This document shows positions 44,786 to 56,936 of a stretch of 64,000 nt of DNA, piece by piece; within the stretch, counting starts at the first letter, position 1, and each line of letters starts with the position of its first letter. Under the pieces are notes generated by a model. It had not been told where the DNA came from and made no database searches. It saw only the letters and a list, made by a program, of their open reading frames with translations. The stretch covers positions 15,663,343 through 15,727,342 of the forward strand of contig OX940867.1 of NCBI GenBank assembly GCA_954871525.1, written 5' to 3'. The position numbers and the translations under genes are program-made. Source of the stretch: Parietaria judaica (lineage: Eukaryota; Streptophyta; Magnoliopsida; Rosales; Urticaceae).

Positions 44786-45058
44786 GCGCATACATTTTAA
44801 TCTAGGTGCTTATATTTGCACTATTATTTCGAAAAAGAACTCATACATTATAATCAAATTATGACACCCCTTACTCTTAGCCTTCAATATTCCAATATAT
44901 ATATATATATTTTTTTTAAATAAAAGAAATACATGAAGTAACGAATATATAGGATTATTAACTCGGCATAGTGAACAATGAATTAGCAACTTATAACAAA
45001 AGTCTCTCTCTTTACTCGTCCATTTCTCCATTGGTTATCTTTGGAGAGGGCTTCAAAT

Positions 45059-48000
45059 ATGCAGATGGGTTATAAGGAGAATGAGAAGGAGAAGAACGAG
45101 AGAGTCATTGTTGGAAGAAGCTTGATTGAGATAGTATTTTCATGGTCTGTTCAGGATATTCTCAACGATCAATTCTATAAAGACCAGGTACTTCTATACA
45201 TGATCTATCTAAGACATAAAAATAGATATATTATAGTAGTGTATAGGCAAAGCAAAGTGTGGAGCGAGAGAAATAAGAACTATATATATAGTATATGCAT
45301 GTGAAACTAGTGCATGGAAAATCTGTCAAATATTACGTGAATCGTTTTGTAATGGAATTACTTCTTTTTGGTTAATCTTTACTTAAAATTATGTGTTCTA
45401 AAAGTTTCTAGTCTTGTTTATATTATATAGATAGTTATTTTACTTAAAACAGGTTTTGGATTCACTTTTTTACCCTGCTCTTACTAATGCTTTGGATTCT
45501 TGAAAAGCGGCTAGAAATTAAAAAATAATAGAATCTCTATAAATTAATACGGCTGCGATCATAAAATTTATTATACTATAAAAATTATTAATTTATCAAG
45601 TAATAAATTAGTGTGGTTATAATTGAAACTAACAAAATTATTATTTAACTAAAGTTATCAATTTACCCATTATTAATTTAAAGAGTTTCTATTGTCATGC
45701 CTTGCAATCTACTGGTGAAGCAAATTCCAAAAACATTCTCCTCAACCGAAGAATACTTATCTTCGTTCACTCTCCCACTCACCGAAGAAACGCATGCCGA
45801 CATGTCGTCGAGCATGGACGGGCTCGCTCGCTCGCCTTGTTGGCGAGTGCAATCCTTCAAAAAGTCAAAGGACTTCAAGCTTCCGAGTAGCTTGTTCTAC
45901 AGCATCGTGCTCAAACCGCTAGCCAAGGAGGACAACAACAGCATTGCCTACGAGCCTGGAACTGGAGACGTGTTTGCCATCACAGTTTTACGACCTCGAA
46001 AAGCCTGCGATCTCGAAAAGTACTCCGTCTTTGCGTACGTTGATCGTGTGAATGAAGATAGCATCACGCTCAAGGTTCTCTTATCGAAGCCGATCACTGC
46101 TGATGAATACGAGCACGTGAGCGAGAAGAATCCGAATCTCTTCGCCACTTATCTCATCAACATGACCACCAGTCTTCGAATATGGCAGGCGCTGACTGCG
46201 AAGGAGAGGAACATGAAAGTCATCCAAAGAATTGTGCAGACTAAATCTATGGTATATTTTTTTTTAAACAACGTTAATTTGAGATAAGCATGTGCTTAAT
46301 TTTGTTTAATAAACTACTAATAATGAGGGCATTTTATTTGATACTTTCTAAGGTTTTTTTAGAAAAATGTGTGTCTCATATTTGTTGACTTCGAGTATTT
46401 TTACGCTATTGTTTTACTTTGTACCTCTGCCGCTTCAGTTGATCAAAGTTCGAGTACTTTTAACGTGATTGTTCCTATTAATTTCTAACATGAACGAGTG
46501 AGTATATTTGCAGGAAGAGGGAATGTGCAAACGTTGTCCTATTGAGAATGCTTCCAGTGATTCGGACACTGATTTAAAGGAGAGAACTGGCTGGTCGGGT
46601 CTGAACGAGTCTCAACAAGACGCGGTTCTGAGCTGTGTTGGGTCGAGGAAGTGCAAGCACGAGTGCACGGTCAAGCTTGTGTGGGGCCCGCCAGGGACTG
46701 GGAAGACGAACACGGTCGGTTTCATGCTGCACTTTCTACTCTCGATGAAACACCGAACCCTCACGTGTGCTCCGATAAACATCGCGATTCTGGAAGTGAC
46801 AGAGAGGCTCGTCAAGAGAGTGAGGGAGGCAGGGAATAGCTGGGGATATGGGCTTGGCGACATCGTTTTGTTTGGAAATGGAAAAAGGATGAAGATCAAC
46901 GAGCGCGAGGAGCTTCTGGACGTATTTTTTAACCGTCGGATCGATGTTCTGAGCATCTGCTTCGCGTCGAAAACTGGCTGGAGTGACAGTTTGCTCTCCT
47001 TGATTTGTCTGCTAGGCGATCCCCTGACACAGTATAACTCGTACTTGCTAGATGAAACGGGGAAAAGGTTACTCGGAGACCTTTCCAAAAGCGACGGAGA
47101 AAAAAGGCAAAGAAGAAGAAGAAGAAGAAAAAGACTAATGGTGAAAAAGACGAAAAGCTCGATCACGTTATGAATTTCAAGGAGTTTGTGAGGCAGAGGC
47201 TCAATCGTCTTGAGTCGCAACTCAGCTTTTGTGTTTCCAATCTGTGCAAACACCTTCCAACCTCAGTAATCTCTTTTCGAGTTGCGGAGAAGATGTTCAA
47301 GGCTCACGACGCGCTCAAGTCCTTCCAGAAGCTTCTCCTGACGTGTCGGCTGACGAGCTTAAGTACGTTTTCCACAGGAACTACGCTGGAAAAGATCGCC
47401 GTATCTTTAAGCTGAGAGGTGCAAGAATGAAGACCATTTCAATACTGAAGTTACTTCCATTGACCTTTTCCGTTCCCACTCGAAAGTTGAAGATACCCGA
47501 GCTCATCTTGACGAATGTGTGCCTGGTTTTTTGCACTGTCTCGAGCTCTGCTAAACTGTACACTAACCGTATGTCTCCATGGGAGCTTCTGGTCATCGAC
47601 GAGGCTGCGCAGCTCAAAGAGTGTGAATCAACCATTCCTCTGCAGCTTCCCGGGATTTCCCATGCTGTGCTCATAGGCGACGAGCGACAATTTCCCGCCA
47701 TGGTTAAAAGCAAGGTGATTACAGTTTTCGATTTTGTTCTATTTTCTTTGCTTGGCATCTAATGAACGAGTGACTGCAGATATGTGAAGAAGTCGATTTT
47801 GGTAGGAGTTTGTTCGAGAGGTTGGCTTCCTTGGGGCACAAGAAACACCTGCTCAACGTGCAGCACAGAATGCACCCGTCCATCAGCTTTTTCCCGAATA
47901 AGGAGTTCTACGAGGGCAAGATTCTGGACGGACAAAACGTCAAGCTTAGAAGCCACAACAAGCAATTTCTTCCGGGAAAGATGTTCGATTCCTATTCCTT

Positions 48001-49437
48001 CATAAACGTCAGGCATGGAAGCGAAGCTGTTGGGAACAACCATAGCATGAAGAACATGGTTGAGGTCAACGTAGTGGTGGAGATCGTCGCAAGCCTTTAC
48101 AAAGGTAGAAATGAATTTGCGGTTAAATCTTTTTGTGTTTCCTGATTTGCCTTGTCTTGCAGAAATGAAAAGCTTGAAGAAGAAGGTAAGGGTCGGTGTG
48201 ATATCACCGTACAAGGCACAGGTTTATGAATTCACGGAGAGGTTAGGAAAATCGTATAGCTCTGATCCTCAGAGTGACTTCTCTGTAAGTGTTCGTTCCG
48301 TCGATGGCTTCCAGGGAGGCGAAGAAGACGTGATCATCATCTCCACCGTTCGCAGCAATTTCGGTGGCTCCGTGGGGTTTCTTTCCAATCGTCAGAGAGC
48401 GAATGTAGCTCTGACACGCGCACGGTAAGATTTGTACCATTCACCAATTCTGTTGCTTGTATTCCTCTGAGATGCTCAAGCAAAAAATTGCAGGCATTGC
48501 CTCTGGATTGTCGGAAATGGTTCGACCCTAACCAAGAGCCGCTCATTGTGGACGAAGGTGATCGACGATGCCAAGGAGCGGCAGTGCTTCCACGAAGCCG
48601 ATGAGAACAAAAGTTTGGCCAGCGCACTGGTCGCTTCGTTCGAACTCAACCAAATCCGTTCTTCTCCTGATCTCGTCTCTATCTTGTTTCAAGATTCAAA
48701 ATGGACGGTACAATTTTGTTCTTGGAGTCAAGGATTACGCCACCCGATGGACCTTTTTCGAATTATTTTAATCTTGGTTCTGTCTCTCGGCGAAACAAGT
48801 GCGCTTCGACGAAGCTTTTTGGACCTCTATGGCTCAACTTAGGGACTCGGTGTGCCGCAAGGAATTCATGTTACTGCTCCAGAAGCTAACAGGCGGCTGG
48901 CGCAAACCGCGAAAAGGGGTTGTATCGGCACAAATCGTCGAGCATTACAGGGTGAAGCAGAGATGCCTCATCTGGGCGATCGACGTAGAAAAAGAGCTCT
49001 TAGTCCACACTCAAATTCTAAAGGTCTACGCCGTTTTGGAGCCCCACAAAGTCTCGGGGGTTTCGCAGCAGCTTCACAAGATTTGCAGGAGCTACTCGCG
49101 GGAGAAGATGAGGCGCTGCAAGTATCGACGGACAGAAGGGTATACTGCCTGTCTATTCTCTTACTATTTGTTGATTTTCGCAATTCGCGGTAACGTTTTC
49201 AATCTTAGGGAGCTGGTTGTCCCGATGACGTGGCCGGCGGATTCAACCTCCGATGAGGCAGATCCGTTGAGCTTCGCGTCGCTGAGCCTGGTGGACAAAC
49301 CAGAGACCTCGTCAGGCAGACTCAGGCGAGACAGAAAGATGTCATCAGCCAAGGCCAGACACGTTTGGGTGGAGACCTCGTCGGAGATATTGTCGTCAGA
49401 GACCAACGTGGGTCCTGTTTTAGGCTATAGCCTATAG
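45059..49437 (+). pseudogene. Senataxin/UPF1-like SF1B helicase gene, eight exons, two apparent frameshifts
   Basis: Exons by GT-AG borders: 45059-45187, 45721-46251, 46514-47714, 47780-48104, 48163-48424, 48494-about 48709, about 48799-49139, 49209-49437. Exon 1 encodes LIEIVFSWSVQDILNDQFYK and exon 2 IPKTFSSTEEYLSSFTLPL, the N-terminus of plant senataxin-like helicases. Exon 3 has Walker A (GPPGTGKT), a long Lys/Arg insert, and Walker B (LLVIDEAAQLKECES) with GDERQFPAM. Exons 4-5 have [32 protein letters not shown] and [10 protein letters not shown]; exon 6 starts with HCLWIVGNG. All helicase motifs are present. The frame shifts in the (GAA)n stretch near 47105-47140 and again near 47325-47345, and the exon 6/7 junction does not join cleanly. 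It is either a decaying gene or intact with sequence errors. The family unwinds nucleic acid in RNA-related processes; the partner here is unknown. Confidence 0.82.
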
Positions 49438-50607
49438 CACAACGTATTTGTATAAGAATTGCTTCTTTGAAGCTCATCTTTATGCATGTCCTCTTCTCTA
49501 ACTATTATTACAAGTTATTATTGTTAAAAGAAACTGTCAAAATGTTACTATAATATTAAATTATTAATTTATATATCAATTAACTGGTAAAATATAAACA
49601 ATCTATCTCTCTATTAGCTTATCAAGAAAATATATATAATTTTACAAGGATGTCAATCATATATGTTTTTATTTAAGATACCAATCAGGTTATATTTAAG
49701 ATATCCTACGGATAATTATCATCTTATAGATTTAGCAAAATATTCATTAATTAGCTAGTTGGGACCCGAGAAAATATAAACTAAATGAGTTATTAATTTA
49801 TCAAGTACTAATTTAACAAAATTCTATTATACATTAAAAACTTTATAAATTAATAACTTCTTTAAGATTATTTTTCTCCCACCCCGACTCAATATTGAAT
49901 CTAAAACCAAAATTAATTCAAAACCAATACACAAATTTAAATTTTGAATCCAAATTGAATAAAAAAATAATTTTGGTAATAAAAAACTAAAGCTAATGCA
50001 TTAAGTTACAAAATACTGAAAAATTATACGAAGATTAACCCTATAAAAAAAAAAAAGGAGAAATAATCTAAATTTAGAGAAACTGAGGTAGCTTTAGGCT
50101 AACTGGTTTGGAAAAATAGTTCTGCAATTTAATTGGGAAATTAGTCTGAGAATTCAGTCTTGTAAAACAGTTTGGGAATTCGGTTTTTGAAACATTATTT
50201 GGTTAAATTTGATTTGTGGTTCAAGTGAAATAAAAAATAATAATAATTGAAGCAAACACAATTTATGTTACTAAAAATAAGATATGTTTGATTTGAAAGT
50301 AATATATACTAATATTATGCCTAAAAAATATTGACATTAATACAAAAATATATTAAAATTCAATTACTCTAATTACATGTCTGAATAATGTAATATAAAG
50401 TAGTAAAAAAATTATTACATAAGTTTATATCATTATAATTAAGTTAGTATTTAATAATAAAAATAAGTTAAAGTTCATTCGTTAATATTATAATATATCA
50501 ATGGCACAAATAACTTTAATAACTTAATTAAAGGAGTTAATATTATATTAATATCTTATTATAAAGAATATAATATATTACAGAATAATAATATATTATT
50601 ATAAGGA
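49438..50607. other. AT-rich spacer
   Basis: Beyond the helicase 3' UTR, no gene or clear repeat is seen. Confidence 0.65.
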
Positions 50608-51619
50608 TAAATAAGGAAAATGCCCATTTGTGGCTCAAGGTTTAAAAATAATGCCCATTTCTAATTATGGAAATCATAACCACCAACAAATTGAAATATG
50701 GACTAAATTGCCCTTCTAATTTTTAAATCACATTTCACTATAATTCGTTTTTTTAATTAAAATACAAAATATATTTTTTTCCTTAAATGTACCAAACTAA
50801 ATAAATTAAAAACAAATATCCCTTGTTAATTAGTATTATTTTCGATTAGCTCTAACAAATCACGTTTAATATTCCCTATTTTAACGATTAAAATCTAAAA
50901 TTTATTTTCGTATTAATCAGTATTTATTTCGAATTTTTATTTATGAAACTTGGTTTTCGTTTGCTTAATTTTATGTAAACTTGTCTACGAAACTTGGTTT
51001 TCGTTTTGCCTCATTTTATGTAAATTTGTTTACGAAACTTAGTTTTCGTTCTGCCTCATTTTATGTAAATTTGTTTACAAATCTGTAGACACGATTTTGA
51101 AATTTCATATACATATCCACAAATGCAAATTCGTGTAAAACAACTCCAAAATAGTGTAAAAACATTTACAAAAAGCGTGTAAATCCATTACAAAATTATT
51201 GCCCCTCCAAGAGAAATTATAACTTCAAAATATTGTAAAATCATTTACAAAAATCAAATATATTACCTTAAAATTACAAACATATTTAAAAAAAAAAACT
51301 GTAAATAAATTTACAGTTACGATTGAGCGTTTGGCGAGGATGATTGCGCGACGGAGGGCGACCGCGACGGAGAGCGACTGAGGAAGGAAGCGCGACGGAG
51401 GGCGACAACGACGGAGGAACGAGGCGCGACAGAGGATGATGCGATGGAGGAAGGAGGCGCGATGAAGGGCGACCGTGACGGAGGCCACGGTCGCCTCCTC
51501 GGCAGCCGCGTCCACGGTCGCCTCCTCGGCAGCCGCGTCCACGGTCGCCGAAGCCACGCCCGAAGTCGCCGCGCTCTCCGCCAGAATCCGGCGATGATGG
51601 TGAATCCGACGTGAGAAGT

Positions 51620-51691
<72 letters not shown>

Positions 51692-51947
51692 TTTTTGGGT
51701 CAAAGTAACAAAATTAAATGATAACCTAAATAGGGGAGTTTTCAACCAAAATTTTAGGATAATTAATTTAATTTCAAAAATTAAAATATATAATAAATAA
51801 TTAAATACGAAAATAAATACATATAATTAAAATTAGGGTTAATATGGTCCAAAATATTTTTAAAATGGTTATAAGTGAATTGTTTGAAAGTATTGGCAAT
51901 TCCCTTAAATCTCGTGTTGTTTTTGGGCATTTCATGGGTTTTTCTTT
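50608..51947 (-). mobile_element. Non-autonomous DNA transposon X1 (inverted partner of X2)
   Basis: About 1.34 kb, related end to end to the reverse complement of 62416-63735. Shared landmarks include GGCTCAAGGTTTAAAAA near the left end, ATATGGACTA, the (GA)n block, ATTAGGGTTAATATGGTCCAA, and CATTTCATGGGTTTTTCT at the right end. Its two ends are weakly inverted (ATAAGGAAAATGCCCAT against ATAAAGAAAAACCCAT). A GC-rich block near 51330-51600 is repetitive (CGACGGAG, GTCGCCTCCTCGGCAGCCGC twice) and not convincingly coding. Superfamily unknown. Confidence 0.72.
51621..51686. repeat. (GA)n microsatellite
   Basis: 33 GA units inside X1. X2 has a shorter (TC)n at the equivalent place (about 62650). 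Confidence 0.95.
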
Positions 51948-52819
51948 ATCATAATTATATTTTGTATGATTGGGTTGAAGACCAAAACATATAAAAACAA
52001 CTTCAAGTCGTTTTCTGGTTTCCTTCATTAAAATTTCACTGGTCTACTAGACCGGTCTACAGAAACAAAGATAACCGGTAACCAAACGTGATCTGCGAAA
52101 CCAATATGACAATGTTTGAAACCAAAACTAAAAATTGATCTCTGAGACCGTAACCAAGCGCCACTTATATTCCAAGTTCTTGTTTTTTGACCCCCTAATC
52201 TCGAAACCTAGATGCAGTTTTTATTTGGATGTAGTTTTTGAAATACATAATTCGATTTAGTATGATTTTAATAAGGATGTGGTCATTTTAAAAGCAGATG
52301 GCCAGCTATAGTACGGTTTAAAATTCACATTTCTATATTTTTGTTAAACCCAAAAACTTGGCACAATTATCAAGAGCCAAATGTATAGACATTTAACCAA
52401 CCTTCCTTGGTTTGAGTTTTTTATTTTTATTTCGTGTTTGCATTTCTAATTTGCTTAAATTATTCTACTAATATGTTTTCAAGATGCGTTTAGTTAGATT
52501 TTATGTCCCATTCTAAACAATGGAGAGAGAAAGAAAAAAGAAACTTCAATAAATATATATATATATATGATGAGAAAGAAATTGTAAAAAAAAAATATAA
52601 AAAGTAAGATAATGGGTTCCACTTTCTAGAGAAAAAAGTAGAAAGCATCTATTTGATTTTTTTTTTTCCTTTATAAAAATTAAAAAAAAAGATGATTATA
52701 ATAAAATGACAAAAAAAATGATTTTATTTTCTATTTTTTAAAATTAAAAACAAAAAATCCTTTGTGAAAACATAAACGAAGACGACGTCAAAGTTACTAA
52801 ATTTATATGGGATGTCGAC

Positions 52820-53104
52820 GGCAAAAGTGCCACAAGTATATTCTTATATGCAGTATATTTCAAATTTTATTTTTACGTGATAAAAATTCAAAAAAAAAAT
52901 TCAAAAGGTGTTGTCGTAAGTTCTGAACTTTATTTTTATCGTGAAAAAGTTTCACAAAATCAAAAAATGATATTGACGTAATTTCTAATTTTGTACGGAA
53001 AATCTTATTGTTATTATTTTTGTAAAATTTTTCTCATTGACAAAATAAAATTTAAAATATACCGCATAACAAAATATACTTAATATACTTGGTGATACTT
53101 TTGT
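52820..53104. mobile_element. MITE-like element M2
   Basis: The left arm, GCAAAAGTGCCACAAGTATAT to CAAATTTTATTTT, pairs with the right arm, AAAATAAAATTTAAAATATA to CCAAGTATC-type wording ending ACTTTTGTC, over about 55 bases with mismatches. Total is about 285 bases, non-coding, with no clear duplication. Confidence 0.6.
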
Positions 53105-53150
53105 CTCAAATACATCAATTTATATTGAATTTTGGGCTTCGCTTCGTGGA

Positions 53151-53260
53151 GAATTGAACACGCACTTGCATTTAGGTTCATGGCCTTTTGTCTTCTTCCG
53201 GAAAAGAATTGAACACGCACTTGCATTTAGGTTCATGGCCTTTTGTCTTCTTCCGGAAAA
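53151..53260. repeat. Perfect 55-base tandem duplication
   Basis: GAATTGAACACGCACTTGCA through CTTCTTCCGGAAAA is present at 53151-53205 and repeated at 53206-53260 without a visible mismatch. Confidence 0.95.
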
Positions 53261-53668
53261 TACTTTTCATATTTATCTGCTTTAACCTTTAATTATTCAA
53301 TCTTTTAACTGAAATTAAACAAGTGCATTTAGCGGGCCCCACGGGCCTCAGCCCAGCCCGCCCGAACCCGAGAATGCATCAAGCTGCGGGGGCCGCTCCC
53401 GAGATGCCTCGCGGGTTGCACGGCCCGAGCCTATGGGTCCTTCGGGCTGCCTGGCCCGTCATTATTAGTTTTTTTTTTAATTGATAATTGCATTTGAGGC
53501 CTCATTAATGCCAAAATGTGGTGGTGGTGGTTAGACCAAAGAGCATTTTAGCTCCTCAACCATGTTTTTGACGCCTACTAATGCCAAAATGTGGTAGTGG
53601 TGGTCAGTTGAAATTGGATTTTCCGTAGGTTCCGCCGGTACCACCGTACTTAGTGCTTGTGGTCTCCA

Positions 53669-55207
53669 TCATTCTTCGTATTCCCTATACATATTACCAA
53701 GCAAAATCTTAATGTCGTCAAAATAAGAAGCATAGTACAATCTATCATCATTCCCCGATATTTTATATCCGATTCCACGTAAAAGAAAATCCAAACCAAT
53801 AAATCTTGCCCTTGGATCTAATATTAATGCTATAGCGTATGAAAAAAGAATCGGGTCCCAATATTGCAAACATTTTTCCATCATATTAGTAATAATAGGA
53901 GTAAGCAATGGATCATCAACATAAATAGGCCTAGTAATTGTATATATAATATCGCCGTCGTGGATGTATTCGGGCCCCCAGGCATCTAGGATCCATTTTT
54001 GGAACAAGTATTGGTAGTCGATAACTCCATGCAATATTTTGTACGTCGAATTCCACCGAGTTAGGCAATCCGGCAAAAATTTCCTCGGTAAAACCTTGTT
54101 CTCTTTGCAAAACTCCTTCCACACTTGGGCTCGGTGAGTGCTAGCTCGCAAAAACTTTATGTTGTCCTGGATCCTTTCAATATGTAAGCTAACCAAAGTT
54201 TCAATGGATCTAACAATAAGGTTAATAATATGACAAGCACGTCGTTGATGAAATCATTATTTATATTGTACGAGTATAGTATCACCGATTGTTTTAATTG
54301 CTACCTCATTTGACGACGTATTGTCCAACGTGATTGAAAATATTCTATCGCTTAATCCCCACTCATTTATAACACCTAAAATTGAATTCACTATATTATC
54401 GCCCGTGTGCCTACCCGATAAAGACGGAAAACCAATAATACGTTTTTGAACACTCCAATCTTTCAATATAATGAGCAACAACACTAGAATAATGTTACGA
54501 TGCCGGACCGGTTCAAACGTCGGAAGTCAAAGCGATACTATTTGAAAACGAACTAAGGCTATCAATTAATTCACCTTTCCTTCTAAAAAATTCCCTCTCT
54601 ATGTCTCTAGTGAGTGTGGAACGCGAAACGGGTACATACGACGAATTGAATCGTTTAAGAAGAAGTATTTGATTCTTATTTTTCGACAACGCTTAAAGGT
54701 TGACCCGTCATAATAACCCATTCCGCAATCCATGACCTAGTTTGTTGTGGAGTCAAAGGACTTACCTTGGCGGGATCCGTTGCCGTGGAGTCCCGGTTCG
54801 GATTGCATACGTCGAGATGACGACGGAGGTGGCTCATTTCGTCTCCATCTATTCCGCCGAAAGAACGGTTGCACCCTTTGCACAAGGCTCTAACATTGTG
54901 CTTTCCATTCAGCAAGAGATCGCCTCAGATGTGGTGGAAAAAATTCCATACTTCGGATTTGAGGAGGTGCGGGAGATCGTGCGGTCACCGATTCACTACG
55001 TTGTTGCATCGAAGATTCCAGTTGTAACTCGTGTTGTTGGAATAAGTGGTAGTTGAAATTTATATCCAATTCCGGCGCTTCTTCGTTTTGGGCATGAGTG
55101 AGTTGAGCATTGTACATGGCGTCGCCGTCTTGGCTCGGGGTCATATCCGTATTCCTGTCGGTGTCCCTAGGAGTTGGAAAAATAGAAGCATGATCAAGAA
55201 TTGTCAA
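53669..55207 (-). pseudogene. H1 hAT transposase remnant
   Basis: Minus-strand order: EVWNFF and CKGCNRSFGG...HLRRHLDVC (BED zinc finger, about 54780-54960, with a stop inside); then KRIIGFPSLSGRHTGDNI and DRIFSITLDNTSSNEVAIK near 54300-54460 (RNase H-fold core of hAT transposases); then CLTRWNSTYKILHGVIDYQ and LILDPRARF at 53780-54100. The C-terminal dimerisation domain is missing after MYREYEE (53670). Several breaks (near 54210, 54500 and 54640) make it non-functional. Wording is closest to plant RICESLEEPER/DAYSLEEPER-type hAT proteins. Confidence 0.85.
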
Positions 55208-55432
55208 GATATAATCGTTTTGCTCATATCAAGATATATAATAATCTACGACCCGATTGACTACTTCTTTCGTTTTGACTAGCCATTATAATTAAACTAT
55301 TATGACTAGTGCCTAATTAGTATACTGTTTAATAAATTAAAATATATACTAATGCCTAATAAGTTAATATACTGTATAATAAACTATTATTGACTACTGT
55401 CAAGTAATAAACTATATAATAAACGAATAAAC

Positions 55433-55933
55433 TGTGAGCTTAAGCTTGACTTAGTCCGTCACACAGAGGGAGTCAGCCCGGGTACCGACTAGAACCAAGG
55501 ACGGACAGGAGTTCAGCCCAGCTCGGGTGAACACGAGCAGAACGTCCAGAAAGAAGGCAAGCCCGGCCAGGGGCAGACGAGCAGGCCAGCTTGGGGACAG
55601 AGAAGTTGTCCGAGTAGAAAAGGGAAAGTCAGCAACTACCCGCAAAGCTTAAGGAGCAAGCAAAGATCGAGTCAAAGATTTGATAAGATTATTTAGGGTA
55701 GTTTCCCCATTTTGTGCGATTTGGTTAGCTAGGGTTTCGCCTATGTGAGGCTATATAAACATAGCATTGTACACTTTGTAAATAATAGAGTCCATTAGAG
55801 TTTTTCTTTGTATTTTGCCTTCGATTATCAATAGAGAATTTCTTCTCCCAAAAGTTCGTGTTCTTCATTATTCTGTTCGATTTCTTTTGGTGTTATTCAT
55901 GTTCTTCGCAGATCCGTAATTTGGGAATCAACA
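55433..55933 (+). repeat. 5' LTR of C4
   Basis: 501 bases with TATA box CTATATAAAC (55751-55760). The first part is coding-like in the pol frame. Confidence 0.93.
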
Positions 55934-55935
55934 AG

Positions 55936-55947
55936 TGGTATCAGAGC
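55936..55947 (+). other. Primer binding site of C4
   Basis: TGGTATCAGAGC two bases after the 5' LTR. Confidence 0.92.
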
Positions 55948-55964
55948 TTCATCAATCGAAGAAC

Positions 55965-56934
55965 ATGTCTTCATCAGAGTCACCGATGGAAGGAGCTTTG
56001 GTGGCGCAGAAACCAGACTCCAGAGAAGGCACAGTTACGCTCCATTACCCCATGCTCACGAAAAGCAATTACGCCGTGTGGGCGTTGAAGATGAGGGTAA
56101 ATCTGAAGGCACATGGAGTGTGGGAGGCCGTAGAGAACGACGGTGTTGAAGAACGCAAGGAAAGAATGGCTCTAGCCGCAATATACCAAGCAGTTCCAGA
56201 AGATGTTCTTCTCATGGTCGCCGAGAAGGATTCCGCGAAGGAAGCATGGAACACTCTTCAGACCATGCACATGGGCGCAGATCGCGTCAAGGAGGCAAAG
56301 GTCCAGACCTTGAAGAGTGACTTCGAGGTGATGAGAATGAGGGAGAGCGAGTCGATTGATGATTTTGCTATGCGGCTCACGTCCATTGTGACCGGCATAC
56401 GCTCGTTGGGAGACAAGGTGGAGGAGACCACCGTCGTCAAGAAATTCCTCCGAGCAGTGCCTCACAGGTACATGCAGATCGTGACATCGATTGAGCAGTT
56501 CAGCAATCTCAAGACCTTGACGGTCGAGGAGGTTGTTGGTTGCCTCAAGGCCCACGAGGAGAGACTTCGGGGTTACGGTGACAGAGAAGAGGAGAAGAAT
56601 CTCCTGCTCACGCATGAAGAGTGGACGGCCAGACAGCGGAAAACCGGGGGAGCCGAGTTTTCTTCAAATTCCTCAGGTCAAAGTAGTTTTGGTGGGGAGG
56701 TCCAAGGACGCGGACAAGGTCATGGATAAGGTCGAGGTCGGGATCAGCGAGGTCGCGGCAGTGGAGCACCCCGTCAGCAAAATACGACCAGGAGAGACAA
56801 GAACACAGTGAAGTGCCACAGTTGTCAAAATCTTCGGCACTTTGCATCTGAGTGTCAAAGCAGAAACCAGGGCGAAGAGGCGAATCTAGCAAGATTCCCA
56901 GACGACCAGCCGGCATTGTTGTTTGCCGAGCAGT
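55965..56934 (+). pseudogene. C4 gag
   Basis: ATG 55965 (MSSSESPMEG), then the gag domain (LHYPMLTKSNYAVWALKM) open for about 254 codons to TAA at 56727. The same frame continues through a damaged zinc knuckle near 56814 (CHSCQNLRHFASEC, with Arg in place of the usual Gly) to a second TAA near 56934. It is the best-preserved gag N-terminus of this family in the window and a useful reference for C2. Confidence 0.9.
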
Positions 56935-56936
56935 AA

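Larger units (their letters stand above)
42320..45058. other. Spacer between T1 and the helicase gene
   Basis: AT-rich. It holds an exon-like piece (42400-42509), an 87-base tandem duplication, a MITE-like element and an (AT)n run, listed separately. Nothing else is recognised. Confidence 0.65.
51948..53330. other. AT-rich spacer with MITE-like element and tandem duplication
   Basis: No gene recognised. It contains M2 (52820-53104) and a 55-base perfect duplication (53151-53260). Confidence 0.65.

Noticed and set aside
46340..46500. Extra exon or MITE in helicase intron 2
   Set aside because: The sequence is AT-rich with no open frame or inverted ends. Exon 2 and exon 3 join in phase without it.
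51317..51745. 142-codon minus-strand frame in X1 with long Ser/Leu repeats
   Set aside because: It is produced by the (GA)n run and GC-rich repeats. X2 does not keep a comparable frame.
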